Assembly (NCBI RefSeq): GCF_008040105.1
Contig: NZ_VRMG01000005.1
Span: 124,001 to 188,000, forward strand
Length of the DNA stretch: 64,000 nucleotides
Origin: Lacisediminihabitans profunda
GTDB lineage: Bacteria; Actinomycetota; Actinomycetes; Actinomycetales; Microbacteriaceae
Reading direction: 5' to 3'
Shown: in pieces, positions 23,900 to 32,891 of the stretch
Layout of the letters: every line of letters starts with the position of its first letter
Position numbering within the stretch: the stretch's first letter is position 1
Program-made: the position numbers and the translations under genes
The notes under the pieces: model-generated
Database searches by the model: none
What the model was told of the DNA's origin: nothing
The model's input: the letters and a program-made list of their open reading frames with translations, nothing else

Positions 23900-25230
23900 G
23901 GGGCTGATCCCTTCGATTGCGTTTCGTCGTCAGACCGCAGGTGGGTGACGAACCAGTCGCGGGCGAGGATGGCCACCTCGGCGAGGGCGCCCGGCTCTTC
24001 GAAGAGGTGAGTGGCTCCCGCGACGACCGCCAGCCGGTTCTCACAGCGCAACTCGGCCTGCGCGCGCCGATTGAGGTCGAGCACTATGGTGTCCGCGCCG
24101 CCGACGATGAGGAGGGTCGGCGCGGTCACCGCCGGGAGGATGGGCCCCGCCAGCTCGGGCCGGCCGCCGCGTGACACGACCGCGGAGATGCGCTCACCCA
24201 GCTCGCCCGCCGCCCGCAGCGCCGCGCCGGCGCCCGTGCTCGCTCCGAAGTAGCCGATGGTGCACCCCGCGGTCTCCTGGCGTGCGGCAAGCCATTCCGT
24301 GACGGCGCCGAGTCGCCGGGCGAGTAGTTCGATGTTGAAGACGTTCGCCCGGTTCGCCTCCTCGCCCGGCGTGAGCAGGTCCAGCAGCAGCGTGCCGAGG
24401 CCGGCCTCGTAGAGCACGTCGGCGACGAAACGATTGCGCGGGCTGTGTCGGCTGCTGCCGCTGCCGTGGGCGAACACGACCACCGCCGTCGCGGGCTCCG
24501 GCAGGCGCAGGTGCCCCTCGACGGTCACGCCGTCGACCGGAATCACGACGTCGAGATCACTGTCGGCCGCCTCGGAGGCGAGGCCGGCCTGCATGCGCCG
24601 CGCCGCGGCATCCAGGAGCACGATCACCTCGTCATCGGTCGTCGGAGAGAAGTCTCGGTAGTGGTAGCCCACCGCGAGAAACTGGCTCGGGGCCGCCACG
24701 CAGACGACCTCATCCGCCTCGGTGAAGCCCTCGACGGTGTCTTTCGGCCCGACCGGCACCGCGAGCACGACCCTCGCCGCGCCGAGCCGCCTCGCGACCT
24801 GGCAGGCTGCCCGAGCGGTGGAGCCGGTGGCGATGCCGTCGTCGACGATGACTGCCGTGCGACCGGTGAGGTCGATGCGGTCGCGCCCGCGACGGAATCG
24901 CGCGCTGCGGTCCTCGAGGGTCGCGCGCTCGAGGCGCTCGACGTTCGCGAGGTCGGCGTCGCTCACCCGGGCCATCCTCAGCACCCGGGCGTCGAGCACC
25001 TTCACGCCGCCCTCGCCGATCGCTCCCATCGCCACCTCCGGCTGGAACGGCACCCCGAGCTTGCGCACGACGATGACGTCGAGCGGGGCGTGCAGCGCCT
25101 TCGCCACCTCGGCGGCCACGGGGACACCGCCGCGGGGAAGCCCCAGAATGACGATGTCGGTGCCTCTCAGCGGCTCGAGGCGCGCGGCGAGCTGCCGACC
25201 GGCGTCGATTCGGTTGTCGAACACGTCCAT
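23896..25230 (-). CDS. Phosphoribosyltransferase fused to an alpha/beta hydrolase
   Basis: 444 residues, ATG at 25230 with AGGAGAG upstream. Residues 1-215: type I phosphoribosyltransferase fold with the PRPP loop VIVDDGIATGSTARAA near 130 and GLPRGGVPVAAEV at the N-terminus. Residues 225-440: dienelactone-hydrolase-like alpha/beta hydrolase with VVVFAHGSGSSRHSPRN (oxyanion region), GYFGASTGAGAA as nucleophile elbow (G-A-S-T-G, Ser nucleophile), and a C-terminal VAGATHLFEEPG with the catalytic His. The two activities are normally on separate genes. The reaction of this combined protein is unknown. Stop overlaps the next start by 4 nt. Confidence 0.85.
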   Translation of the reverse strand: MDVFDNRIDAGRQLAARLEPLRGTDIVILGLPRGGVPVAAEVAKALHAPLDVIVVRKLGVPFQPEVAMGAIGEGGVKVLDARVLRMARVSDADLANVERLERATLEDRSARFRRGRDRIDLTGRTAVIVDDGIATGSTARAACQVARRLGAARVVLAVPVGPKDTVEGFTEADEVVCVAAPSQFLAVGYHYRDFSPTTDDEVIVLLDAAARRMQAGLASEAADSDLDVVIPVDGVTVEGHLRLPEPATAVVVFAHGSGSSRHSPRNRFVADVLYEAGLGTLLLDLLTPGEEANRANVFNIELLARRLGAVTEWLAARQETAGCTIGYFGASTGAGAALRAAGELGERISAVVSRGGRPELAGPILPAVTAPTLLIVGGADTIVLDLNRRAQAELRCENRLAVVAGATHLFEEPGALAEVAILARDWFVTHLRSDDETQSKGSAP

Positions 25231-25239
25231 GGGTCTCTC

Positions 25240-26367
25240 CTAGGCGGGCAGCGCGTACCGCAGGATCGCGGCGACCGGCCCGCCTCCCGGCACCTCGGCG
25301 CCGCGCACCGCCAGCACCCGGGCGTCCGAGGCGAACGCCCGTCGCACGATCTCGTCCACCACGTCGTAGTTGGCGGCGTCGTCGGCGTCGCTGCGCGTGA
25401 TGACGCCGCTGATCTCGTCGACGTAGCCGGGGATGCGCTCCTCGATGTCGACGAAGAGGGTGTCGATGGCCCTGGCGGTCGCGGCGACGGCCACGCGATC
25501 GAGGGTTCCGACGGCAAGCCCCCGGGATGTGCTCTCGTCGAACCGGGCGACCTGGGCGGCGAGCTCGGCGGCGTGCAACTCGTCCAGAATGGGCGTCGCG
25601 CTCGCGGCGAGCTCCTCGGCCGACCGTTCCTCCGGATTGCCGGCGATCGTCGATTCGGCGAGCCGCGGGGAGGAACAGACCGAGCGGAAGATGCTTGCGA
25701 GAGGTTCGGCGGCGGCGAGGATCAGCGGGCGATCCGACTCGGCGAGAACCGGCCTAAGTGCTCGGTCGATCGCCTGCGAGAACTCGCGCATGCGGACCTT
25801 GGGGTCTTCGGAGGTGCGCAGGTGGGCGAGCGTGTCACGGTCGTTGGTGAGGTCGAGGGCCAGGGTCGTCTCGAGGTCGGTGGGGAGGCCGGGCACCGCC
25901 AGTTCGGTGGCCGCGGACGAGGACGAGACGTCGATGAGCCGCACGGAGTTCTGTGAGAGCGCCAGGACCAGGGCGGAGTGCGAGAAGGTCACTGCGCGCA
26001 GGAGCGGAGTGATCGAGAACCGGTCGGAGACCTCGGTGAGTCCGGTGAGCCGGTTCGCGAGCCGGAAGGTGGTGAGTGTGCTGCCGTTCGCGAAGACCGC
26101 GAGGCTGTTCGACTGGCGGCGCCAGAAGTGCCGGTCGGTGAGGAGGCCATCGACCGCCGCGTTGATCGACTCGACGAGGTCGGCGCTCGTGCCGGCCGCC
26201 TCCAACTGCTGGACGGCCTCTCGCAGGCGGCTCTTGACCTCGATCCGAGCCTTGTCAGACTCCTGGGACTGCGGCACCGCCTCCGCGTAGATCGACACGC
26301 ATCCTGGGGTGCGGATGTCGGCGAGTCTCGCCAGGTCCTCCACAGTCGGAAGGTCAACGTTGTGCAT
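25240..26367 (-). CDS. baeRF-like (bacterial archaeo-eRF1-type) protein
   Basis: 375 residues from the ATG at 26367, with AGAGGA upstream. Central regions such as SITPLLRAVTFSHSALVLALSQNSVRLIDV and DRPLILAAAEPLASIFRSV are the hydrophobic strand/helix patterns of the eRF1-like middle domain that defines baeRF families; the C-terminus ASDARVLAVRGAEVPGGGPVAAILRYALP resembles the L7Ae-like domain. Members are proposed to act on stalled or hibernating ribosomes. The glutamine-loop for peptide release is not obvious. It heads the operon with the PRTase/hydrolase and esterase genes and diverges from a MarR regulator. Confidence 0.6.
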   Translation of the reverse strand: MHNVDLPTVEDLARLADIRTPGCVSIYAEAVPQSQESDKARIEVKSRLREAVQQLEAAGTSADLVESINAAVDGLLTDRHFWRRQSNSLAVFANGSTLTTFRLANRLTGLTEVSDRFSITPLLRAVTFSHSALVLALSQNSVRLIDVSSSSAATELAVPGLPTDLETTLALDLTNDRDTLAHLRTSEDPKVRMREFSQAIDRALRPVLAESDRPLILAAAEPLASIFRSVCSSPRLAESTIAGNPEERSAEELAASATPILDELHAAELAAQVARFDESTSRGLAVGTLDRVAVAATARAIDTLFVDIEERIPGYVDEISGVITRSDADDAANYDVVDEIVRRAFASDARVLAVRGAEVPGGGPVAAILRYALPA

Positions 26368-26463
26368 TCGCCCGTTCCTCTCCGCCGGGATGTCGTGATC
26401 GGTGAACCGGCTGGATTCCGAGCCTAGGAACTCCGTGCCGTCGCGACAGGGACGAAAGTCACG

Positions 26464-26478
26464 CGACCGGGCCGGTCG
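26464..26478. promoter_or_regulatory. 15-bp palindrome between baeRF-like and marR genes
   Basis: CGACCGG-g-CCGGTCG is perfect and lies in the 193-bp divergent intergenic region, so it is a candidate site for the adjacent MarR regulator. Confidence 0.3.
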
Positions 26479-26560
26479 GCGCGTCGGGGCGCGGTATCGT
26501 CGTGAGAGCGACAGGGCATCCCTGATCCGCTGGACGACTTCGAGTGAGTGGGGCCGACAC

Positions 26561-27034
26561 ATGACCGAACCGGATGCCGCCACCGACGGTCTGGACGCCA
26601 CGGCGCCGCGGCTCGCGCTCGCGGTGGGACGCCTCAATCGACGCCTGCTGCGGGCCACCGCCGGTCTCAGCCACGGAACCGTCTCGGCGCTGTCGAGCAT
26701 CGTGCGCTTCGGGCCGCTCCGGCTGAGCGAACTCGCCCAGCGCGAGGGGATCGCCGCGCCCTCGATCACCCGAATCGTGGCAGACCTGGAGGCGCGCGGC
26801 CTCGTCGGTCGCGAGGTGGACGTGAGCGATCGCCGCGCCTTCTCGATCCAAGCGACGCCGGCGGGGGTCGACTACATCGTGCGCGCGCGGTCGGCGCGCG
26901 CCGAGCTCGTCACCGAGCTGCTCGGCACGCTCGACGCCGAGCAACTGGCGGCCGTCGAGGCGGCCCTGCCTGCCCTCGAGGCGATGGCGTTGCGCGGACT
27001 GGACGCGCCGATCCGTCCCCCCGCGCTCGGATAG
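26561..27034 (+). CDS. MarR-family transcriptional regulator
   Basis: 157 residues from the ATG at 26561. Winged-helix with LRLSELAQREGIAAPSITRIVADLEARGLVGREVD (helix-turn-helix, residues about 50-85), the DRRAF wing (DVSDRRAFSIQATPAG, typical of MarR), and flanking dimerisation helices. MarR proteins usually repress a neighbouring or divergent gene and are released by small phenolic or oxidant ligands. The divergent baeRF-PRTase-esterase operon is the likely target (inference). It converges with the NUDIX gene. Confidence 0.9.
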   Translation: MTEPDAATDGLDATAPRLALAVGRLNRRLLRATAGLSHGTVSALSSIVRFGPLRLSELAQREGIAAPSITRIVADLEARGLVGREVDVSDRRAFSIQATPAGVDYIVRARSARAELVTELLGTLDAEQLAAVEAALPALEAMALRGLDAPIRPPALG

Positions 27035-27040
27035 CGCTGG

Positions 27041-27502
27041 CTACCGCGCGAGCAGTGCGGCCAGAGCCTCGAGCGGAGCCACCTGGCCCTTGACGACCAG
27101 GTCCCTGGCCTCGTGGATGGGCACCCAGCGCGCCCTGTCGATCTCCGGAAACCGCTGGATGCGCCCCGACCGCGGCGGCCACTCCAGCTCGAACAGGTTG
27201 CTGGCGATGTGGTCGGCGTCGAACTCCGCCTCACCGGCGAAGACGACGAGGATCTTGCGGGACGGTTGCGGAAACTCGCCAAGCGGCCGCCACTCCGCCT
27301 GCGGTGCCGGCCGTCCGGTCTCCTCCTCGAACTCGCGCAGGGCGGTGTCGAGGTCGTGCTCTCCGTCTTCGGCGATGCCCTTCGGGATCGACCACGCCGC
27401 GAGGTCCTTCTTCGCCCAGAATGGCCCTCCCATGTGCCCGATGAACACCTCGAGCGCGCCCGCGTCAGAGCGGCGATAGAGCAGAAGGCCGCAACTTCGC
27501 AT
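27041..27502 (-). CDS. NUDIX hydrolase
   Basis: 153 residues, ATG at 27502. The Nudix box is complete: GIAEDGEHDLDTALREFEEETG, matching G-x5-E-x7-REUXEEXGU. Before it is FWAKKDLAAWSIPKG, where IPKG is the usual lead into the box. C-terminal region FPEIDRARWVPIHEARDL. The layout with a short N-terminal strand (RSCGLLLYRR) resembles small bacterial di-/polyphosphate hydrolases, but the substrate is not evident. It is followed by the alditol-oxidase-like gene 15 nt upstream on the same strand. Confidence 0.9.
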   Translation of the reverse strand: MRSCGLLLYRRSDAGALEVFIGHMGGPFWAKKDLAAWSIPKGIAEDGEHDLDTALREFEEETGRPAPQAEWRPLGEFPQPSRKILVVFAGEAEFDADHIASNLFELEWPPRSGRIQRFPEIDRARWVPIHEARDLVVKGQVAPLEALAALLAR

Positions 27503-27517
27503 GGTGGTCGAGGTCCC

Positions 27518-28822
27518 TCAGGACGGGTCGCCCGGAACGACACCGACGGGTGCGGTGCGCGGAGAGGCGACCCCGGCGAAGATCGTGCGGTCGAGGAACG
27601 CGTTGCGGAACTTGCCGTCCGGGTCGAGGGTGCGGGCGAGACGGCGGAAGTCGGGGAGCCGGGGGTAGAGCGAGTCGAGGCGAGTGGGTGTGGTCGCGAA
27701 CAGCTTGCCCCAGTGCGGCCTGGCGTCGAACGGAGCGAGCGCCGCGTCGAGCTCGGGCAGCAGGTCGGCCACCGCGGGATCCTGTCGCCAGGTGAAGTGC
27801 AGTCCGAGAGAGTCGTGGCCGTAGCTGGGGCTCAGCCACAGCTCGTCGGCCGCCATCGTGCGCAACTCGCCCACGAAGAGCAGCGGCGCCAGGCGCGGAC
27901 CGAGCCGTCTCATCGCCTCGATCGCCCCCGCGGCGTGGGCGCGTGGCACGAGGTATTCGCTCTGCAGTTCCTGGCCGTTGCTCGGGGTGAACTCGAGTTT
28001 GAAGTGAGCAAGCCGCTTCCACCACGGTCCGGCCACGCCACCCTGGTCGGTAGTCCACTCGCTCGGTCCGTCGGGCAGCGGATGACGCTGCCGCGTCGCC
28101 CGGGGCGCGCCGAACAGGTCGGCCCGGCTCGCGGCGGCGATGTCGGAGTCGACGCGGCTCTTGAGCCAGACCTGGCTCGCTCCGCCGTCGCCCCAGTCGG
28201 TGAAGGCGCTCACGCTGTACGCGCTCGCCGTGATCTGATCGAAGTTGGCGAGAAGCTGCGGCCAGGCCAGGTTCTCGAAGACGTCCTGGCGCATCTCGAA
28301 GTTGGGTTCGATGTCGAGGGACACGGAGGTGACCACTCCGAGGGCGCCGAGCGAGACGACGAGCCCGTCGAAGTCCGGGTCGCCGCGTCTCGACCGTCGG
28401 ATCTCGCCGCTGGCCGTCACCATCTCGAGCGCCGCGACCGCCGTTCCGAGGCTCCCGTTGCGGTCGCCGGAGCCGTGGGTGCCCGTGGCGATCGCCCCGG
28501 CCACGGAGATGTGGGGGAGTGATGCGAGGTTGTGGATCGCCCAGCCCCGGCGGGCGAGCTCCTCCACGAACTCGCCGTACTTCGCGCCGGCGTTCACGGT
28601 GACCGTGCGCGCCGACTCGTCGATCACGACAGTGTGCGGCAGACCGGCGAGCGACACCTGCACTCCCGTCGTGTCGGCCACGTCGTTGAAGGAGTGCCGG
28701 CTGCCGAGCGCCTTCACCTTCTCGGCGCCGGCCACGAGATCCTGCAGCTCCTCGAGAGAGCCGGGGGTCGCGAGTTCGCGTGCGATGTATTCGTAGTTAC
28801 CGGCCCAATTCGCTGAGATCAT
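27518..28822 (-). CDS. FAD-dependent alditol oxidase-like protein
   Basis: 434 residues, ATG at 28822, 6 nt after TAGACT (28829-28834): leaderless. FAD-binding type 4 domain with KALGSRHSFNDVADT and HISVAGAIATGTHGSGDRNGSLG (conserved FAD-contacting His/Thr/Gly region), then the C-terminal substrate domain ending LARTLDPDGKFRNAFLDRTIF, as in D-arabinono-lactone and alditol oxidases. Expected to oxidise a sugar alcohol such as xylitol or sorbitol to the aldose with release of H2O2. NUDIX gene lies just downstream. The exact substrate is inferred from family only. Confidence 0.85.
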   Translation of the reverse strand: MISANWAGNYEYIARELATPGSLEELQDLVAGAEKVKALGSRHSFNDVADTTGVQVSLAGLPHTVVIDESARTVTVNAGAKYGEFVEELARRGWAIHNLASLPHISVAGAIATGTHGSGDRNGSLGTAVAALEMVTASGEIRRSRRGDPDFDGLVVSLGALGVVTSVSLDIEPNFEMRQDVFENLAWPQLLANFDQITASAYSVSAFTDWGDGGASQVWLKSRVDSDIAAASRADLFGAPRATRQRHPLPDGPSEWTTDQGGVAGPWWKRLAHFKLEFTPSNGQELQSEYLVPRAHAAGAIEAMRRLGPRLAPLLFVGELRTMAADELWLSPSYGHDSLGLHFTWRQDPAVADLLPELDAALAPFDARPHWGKLFATTPTRLDSLYPRLPDFRRLARTLDPDGKFRNAFLDRTIFAGVASPRTAPVGVVPGDPS

Positions 28823-28860
28823 TGAGCCAGTCTAGGAACTGGACGGGTGGGAGGTGTGCG

Positions 28861-29253
28861 GTGGCCGGCTACTCCCCGACACGGCAGGCGCGCAAGCTCG
28901 GCCTCAAGGCCGGGATGCGGGTGTCGATTGTCGATGCGCCTCCCGGTTGGTCGTTCGACGGCGCGCCTCCCGTCGAGACGGTCGCCGACGGCGACCGGGC
29001 CGACCTCGTCCTCGTCTTCGTGCGGGCGGCAGCGGGCCTCGAGTCGAGGCTCCTCGAGCTGGGACGCCTCGTCCATCCGGCCGGCTCACTCTGGGTGGCG
29101 TGGCCGAGGAGGGCGGCGGGCCACACGAGCGACGTGACCGATGACCTCATCCGTGACTCGGTGCTGCCGCACGGCCTCGTCGACGTCAAGGTCGCGGCGA
29201 TCGACGACGACTGGTCGGGTCTCAAGATCGTCTGGCGCCTCACCGAGCGCTGA
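28861..29253 (+). CDS. DUF3052 family protein
   Basis: 130 residues from the GTG at 28861, preceded by GGGAGG at a normal distance. Starts AGYSPTRQARKLGLKAGMRVSIVDAPPGW, the DUF3052 start, and has a parallel beta/alpha pattern (RADLVLVFVRAAAGLESRL, GSLWVAWPRRAAGHTSDVTDDLIRDSVLPHGLVDVKVAAIDDDWSGLKIVWR) similar to a small Rossmann-like domain. The last strand D-x-x-W-S-G-L-K is highly conserved in the family. No reaction known. It converges with the DUF4349 gene (4-nt gap). Confidence 0.85.
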   Translation: MAGYSPTRQARKLGLKAGMRVSIVDAPPGWSFDGAPPVETVADGDRADLVLVFVRAAAGLESRLLELGRLVHPAGSLWVAWPRRAAGHTSDVTDDLIRDSVLPHGLVDVKVAAIDDDWSGLKIVWRLTER

Positions 29254-29257
29254 CCGG

Positions 29258-30139
29258 CTACTCGTCGGGGTGGTCGTGCTGCCCGACCGCCGGCGTTCGG
29301 CGGCGACGGATGCGCCGCACGAGCAGCAGCGCTAGGCCGCCGAGGAGCGCGGCCAGCACGAGCCAGGGCAACAGCACCCCGATCACCACGATCACCCCAG
29401 CGAAGAATCCGACGAGGGCGTTCCAACCGGCGACGAGTCCGCTGAGGAAGTCGTCTGGCACCTTCTTCGGGGCGGTGGCCGGCGATCCGAGGGTGAGGAT
29501 GATCGTGGACAGGTCGACCTGGTCGACCAGGGAGCGCTTCTGTGCCTGCAGGCTCTCTAGGTTGGCCTGCCGCTCCGAGAGCGCCGATTCGATGGCGATG
29601 AGGTCGGCCGTGGTCGTGGCCTTGGCCATGAGCTGCAGGAGGCGGTCCACCGAGGCCTGAAGCGCGGTGATGCGGGCGTCCAGGTCCTGCGATTCGCTCG
29701 TCACATCCTGCTTGGTGATGGACACGCTCTGCAGAGTCCCGAGCCGCTCCAGTTGGTCGAGCACCGCCGTGAGCCTCGTCGAGGGGATGCGCAGGGTCAA
29801 CTGGGCGCTGCCTCGATCGCCGTCGACCGGCGCGTGTTCGATGCGTCCGTCGACCCGTCCACCGGACGCTTCGACGATGGCCGCAGCGCGATCGGCGGCC
29901 GCGACCGGGCGTTCGACCGTGATGGAGACGTCGCCGTTGGTGATCACCTGGCGCCCGGTGCCGACCTCGGCCTTGCCGCCAGTCGAATCCTGGGTCGAGG
30001 GCTTCCCCTGCACCGCCGACGGCGCCTGAGCGCTCGAGGATGCCGCGCCGGAACTGCTGCTGCTCGTGTTCGACCCGGAGCATCCGGCCAGGCCGACCAT
30101 GGCGAGCACGAGCACCGCGGGAATCAGAATTCGCCTCAT
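29258..30139 (-). CDS. DUF4349 lipoprotein
   Basis: 293 residues, ATG at 30139, with TACCGT (30146-30151) 6 nt upstream. Lipoprotein signal with lipobox LAGC near residue 20, followed by a Ser-rich linker. Central DUF4349: GRVDGRIEHAPVDGDRGSAQLTLRIPSTRL, then a coiled coil (DLDARITALQASVDRLLQLMAKA). One C-terminal membrane segment (VLLPWLVLAALLGGLALLLV) before a basic tail. So it is anchored twice, by lipid and by a helix. Function unknown; probably cell-envelope related. Confidence 0.85.
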   Translation of the reverse strand: MRRILIPAVLVLAMVGLAGCSGSNTSSSSSGAASSSAQAPSAVQGKPSTQDSTGGKAEVGTGRQVITNGDVSITVERPVAAADRAAAIVEASGGRVDGRIEHAPVDGDRGSAQLTLRIPSTRLTAVLDQLERLGTLQSVSITKQDVTSESQDLDARITALQASVDRLLQLMAKATTTADLIAIESALSERQANLESLQAQKRSLVDQVDLSTIILTLGSPATAPKKVPDDFLSGLVAGWNALVGFFAGVIVVIGVLLPWLVLAALLGGLALLLVRRIRRRRTPAVGQHDHPDE

Positions 30140-30337
30140 GTCACCACGGTAGCCACGGACTCGTGCCACCACTACCCAACGTTCGACACGATTCGCACGT
30201 CCGCTGGTGGGGAGCGGGCCCGGAGCACGCTGGGAAAGCGGTGAGAGGAATCCCGCTCTCGAGTCTTCCGGGTCTACCGTGCTGGGCATCAGCGACATCC
30301 CGTTCGCGACAGGGACAAGAAGCAAGAAGGAGGAGTC

Positions 30338-30532
30338 ATGGGAATGATCGACGACGCCAAGGACGCCGCGCAGGCGACAGGCAAGAAGGTCGGCGAGTGG
30401 GTCGACGACACCAAGGAGCGCGTGAGCGACAAGGCGGATGAGGTGCAGGCCGAGTCCGCGGTGAAGCGCGCCGAGGCGGAACGTGACGCCACCAAGGCCA
30501 AGAACGAGTACAAGGAGAACCTGCGCGACTAG
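30338..30532 (+). CDS. Small hydrophilic helical protein (LEA/CsbD-like)
   Basis: 64 residues, ATG at 30338 with excellent AAGGAGGAG. Almost all charged or small residues in helical repeats (DDAKDAAQATGKKVGEWVDDTKERVSDKADEVQ). No hydrophobic core. The layout resembles stress-induced hydrophilic proteins of actinobacteria, but the 11-mer LEA repeat is not clear. Function unknown; a perfect hairpin terminator follows 28 nt later, so it is a single-gene unit. Confidence 0.7.
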   Translation: MGMIDDAKDAAQATGKKVGEWVDDTKERVSDKADEVQAESAVKRAEAERDATKAKNEYKENLRD

Positions 30533-30560
30533 TGCCAGAGGCCAGGCGCCCGGAGTCGGG

Positions 30561-30593
30561 ACGGACGGACGGGGCGACCCGTCCGTCCGTTTT
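30561..30593 (+). terminator. Perfect 13-bp hairpin terminator
   Basis: ACGGACGGACGGG and its exact complement with loop GCGA, followed by TTT (30591-30593). It separates the small hydrophilic gene from the aldo/keto reductase. Confidence 0.9.
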
Positions 30594-30624
30594 GCGTGTC
30601 CGAGCCGACCCCTAGGGTGGAAAC

Positions 30625-31623
30625 ATGAGAACTCGTACCCTGGGCCGCACCGGCCGTACCGTGTCCGTCATCGGTCTCGGCACCTGGCAGCTCGGCGCGG
30701 ACTGGGGAGAGGTGAGCGCGGCGGATGCGCGGGCGGTTCTCGACGCCGCCGTCGCCGCCGGCGTCACCCTCTTCGACACCGCGGACGTCTACGGCGACGG
30801 TCGGAGCGAGCAGTTCATCGGCGCCTACCTGGCCGAGCACCCCGGCCACTCGATCACCGTCGCCACCAAGATGGGCAGGCGTGCGGCGCAGGATCCGGCC
30901 AACTTCACCCTCGCGAACTTCCGTGACTGGACCGACCGGTCGCGCGCGAACCTCGGCGTGGACACCATCGACCTGGTGCAACTGCACTGCCCGCCGGCCT
31001 CCGTGCTGTCGAGCGACGCCGTCTACGACGCGCTCGACACCCTCGTCGCCGACGGCGCGATCGCCCACTACGGGGTCAGCGTCGAGACCGCGGACGAGGC
31101 CCTCACCGCCATCGCGCGACCCGGTGTCGCGAGCGTGCAGATCATCCTCAATGCCTTCCGGCTCAAGCCGCTCGACGCGGTGCTGCCCGCGGCCATCGCG
31201 GCCGGCGTCGGGATCATCGCGAGGGTTCCGCTCGCGTCCGGTCTGCTCAGCGGCAGGTACACGGCGACGACGACCTTCGCCGCGAACGACCATCGAACCT
31301 ACAACCGCGACGGCTCGGCGTTCGACGTGGGAGAGACCTTCTCCGGGGTCGACTTCGAGCAGGGTGTGATCGCCGCGCGCGAGTTCGCCGAGCTCGCCGC
31401 ACGCACGCCGGCCGCGCAGGGGCTCAGCACCTCCCAGGTCGCGCTCGCCTGGGTCGCCCAGCTCGACGGGGTGTCGAGCGTGATCCCCGGCGCCCGGAAC
31501 GTCGAGCAGGCGGAGAGCAATGCCGCGGCGGGCTCCGCCGCGGAACTCGGTGCCGAGTTCACCGCCGGCGTCACCGACATCTACGACCGCTACTTCCGCG
31601 AGGCCATCCACGGGCGATGGTGA
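30625..31623 (+). CDS. Aldo/keto reductase (first copy)
   Basis: 332 residues, ATG at 30625, with TAGGGT (30613-30618) 6 nt upstream (leaderless). (beta/alpha)8 barrel: TLGRTGRTVSVIGLGTWQLG, FDTADVYGDGRSEQFIG with catalytic Asp/Tyr, ITVATKMG with the Lys, DLVQLHCPP with the His-equivalent position, and C-terminal SVIPGARNVEQAESN, the NADPH phosphate-binding region. Probably an NADPH-dependent reductase of small aldehydes or ketones. Its stop overlaps the MFS start by 7 nt, so the two genes should be coupled. Confidence 0.9.
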   Translation: MRTRTLGRTGRTVSVIGLGTWQLGADWGEVSAADARAVLDAAVAAGVTLFDTADVYGDGRSEQFIGAYLAEHPGHSITVATKMGRRAAQDPANFTLANFRDWTDRSRANLGVDTIDLVQLHCPPASVLSSDAVYDALDTLVADGAIAHYGVSVETADEALTAIARPGVASVQIILNAFRLKPLDAVLPAAIAAGVGIIARVPLASGLLSGRYTATTTFAANDHRTYNRDGSAFDVGETFSGVDFEQGVIAAREFAELAARTPAAQGLSTSQVALAWVAQLDGVSSVIPGARNVEQAESNAAAGSAAELGAEFTAGVTDIYDRYFREAIHGRW

Positions 31624-32891
31624 GTCGGAAGGGGCTCGGCGGCGCCTTCTCCAACCTCTTCACCGCCAACCTCGCGTCGAGCCTCGGCGACGGCATCGCC
31701 CGCACCGCGGCGCCCCTGCTCGCGGCGCGGCTCACCCACGATCCGGTGCTCATCGCCGGGGTCGCGGCCCTCTCGCTGCTGCCCTGGCTGCTCTTCGCGA
31801 TCCCCTCCGGCATCCTGATCGACCGGATCGACCGCCGCCGCGCCCTCGCCCTGGCGAACACGGTGCGCACGGTGCTCGCCGTGGCGCTCGCCGTGCTCGC
31901 GGGCACCGGCACGCTCACCATCTGGTGGCTGTACCTCGTGATCTTCGTCTACGGAACGTTCGAGACCCTCTACGACGGGGCCATCCGTGCCGTGGTGCCG
32001 AGCATCGTCGGACGGGCCGACCTGGCCCGGGCTAACTCGCGCATCGAGGCGGGCGAACTCGTCGTGCAGAACCTGCTCTCCGGACCGTTCACCTCCGCCC
32101 TCTTCGCCGTCTCGGTGCTCATCCCGCTCGGCACCAACGCCCTCGTCTTCGCCGTGGCCGTGGTTCTCGCGTTCCTCCTGCCGAAGGCGGCCTCCGGCCG
32201 GCAGTTCTCCGCGACGCACGACGAGCCGGCGGTGGCCTGGTATCGGCAGTTCGTGGACGGCTTCCGCTTCATCACCGCCAACCGGATGCTGTGCACCCTC
32301 TGGTTCTTCAGCACCTTCATCGGCATCTGCGTGTCGGCGGCCACCGCGAGTTTCGTGCTCTACCTGCTCGGTCCGCTCGGCCTCCCGGAGGCGCTCTACG
32401 GGGTGTTCCTGCTCACCGGCGCGGCGGGCGGGGTGCTCGGCGCTGCGCTCGCCTCGCGGCTGGGGTCGTGGCTCGGCGCGGGACTCGCGATGGCGATCGC
32501 GACGCTGCTCGACGCGCTCGCCCTGCTCTTCGCCGGAGTCGTGCCGGTGCTCTGGGCGGTCGGCCTCGGATTCTTCGTCTCGACCTTCGCGGTCACGGTG
32601 TGGAACATCCTCGTGATGTCGCTGCGGCAGAGCATCATCCCGGGCAGGCTTCTCGGGCGCGTCCACGGCACCTGGCGAACCCTGCTCTGGGGAAGCATGC
32701 CCGTCGGCTCGATCATCGGCGGCCTCATCGGGAGGGTGGATCTCGCGCTGCCGTTCACCATCGGCGGGGCGGCATCCGCGCTCGCCGCTGTCGTCTTCTT
32801 CCGCTTCCTGATGAGCCTGCCCAACCCCGAGAACGTGGACAACGGCGACCGGATCGAGGCCGCGCCGACCGAGGGGCTGCTTCTGGACTAG
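31617..32891 (+). CDS. MFS transporter (EntS-like group)
   Basis: 424 residues, ATG at 31617, inside the last codons of the reductase. About 12 hydrophobic segments; the N-terminal half has LGDGIARTAAPLLAARLTHDP and the IDRIDRRRALALAN loop after TM2, as in the EntS/MFS_3 group of exporters. The last membrane helices end at FRFLMSLPNPENVDNG, followed by a polar tail. The substrate is unknown. Its stop shares the sequence CTAG with the converging aldo/keto reductase stop. Confidence 0.85.
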   Translation: MVSRKGLGGAFSNLFTANLASSLGDGIARTAAPLLAARLTHDPVLIAGVAALSLLPWLLFAIPSGILIDRIDRRRALALANTVRTVLAVALAVLAGTGTLTIWWLYLVIFVYGTFETLYDGAIRAVVPSIVGRADLARANSRIEAGELVVQNLLSGPFTSALFAVSVLIPLGTNALVFAVAVVLAFLLPKAASGRQFSATHDEPAVAWYRQFVDGFRFITANRMLCTLWFFSTFIGICVSAATASFVLYLLGPLGLPEALYGVFLLTGAAGGVLGAALASRLGSWLGAGLAMAIATLLDALALLFAGVVPVLWAVGLGFFVSTFAVTVWNILVMSLRQSIIPGRLLGRVHGTWRTLLWGSMPVGSIIGGLIGRVDLALPFTIGGAASALAAVVFFRFLMSLPNPENVDNGDRIEAAPTEGLLLD

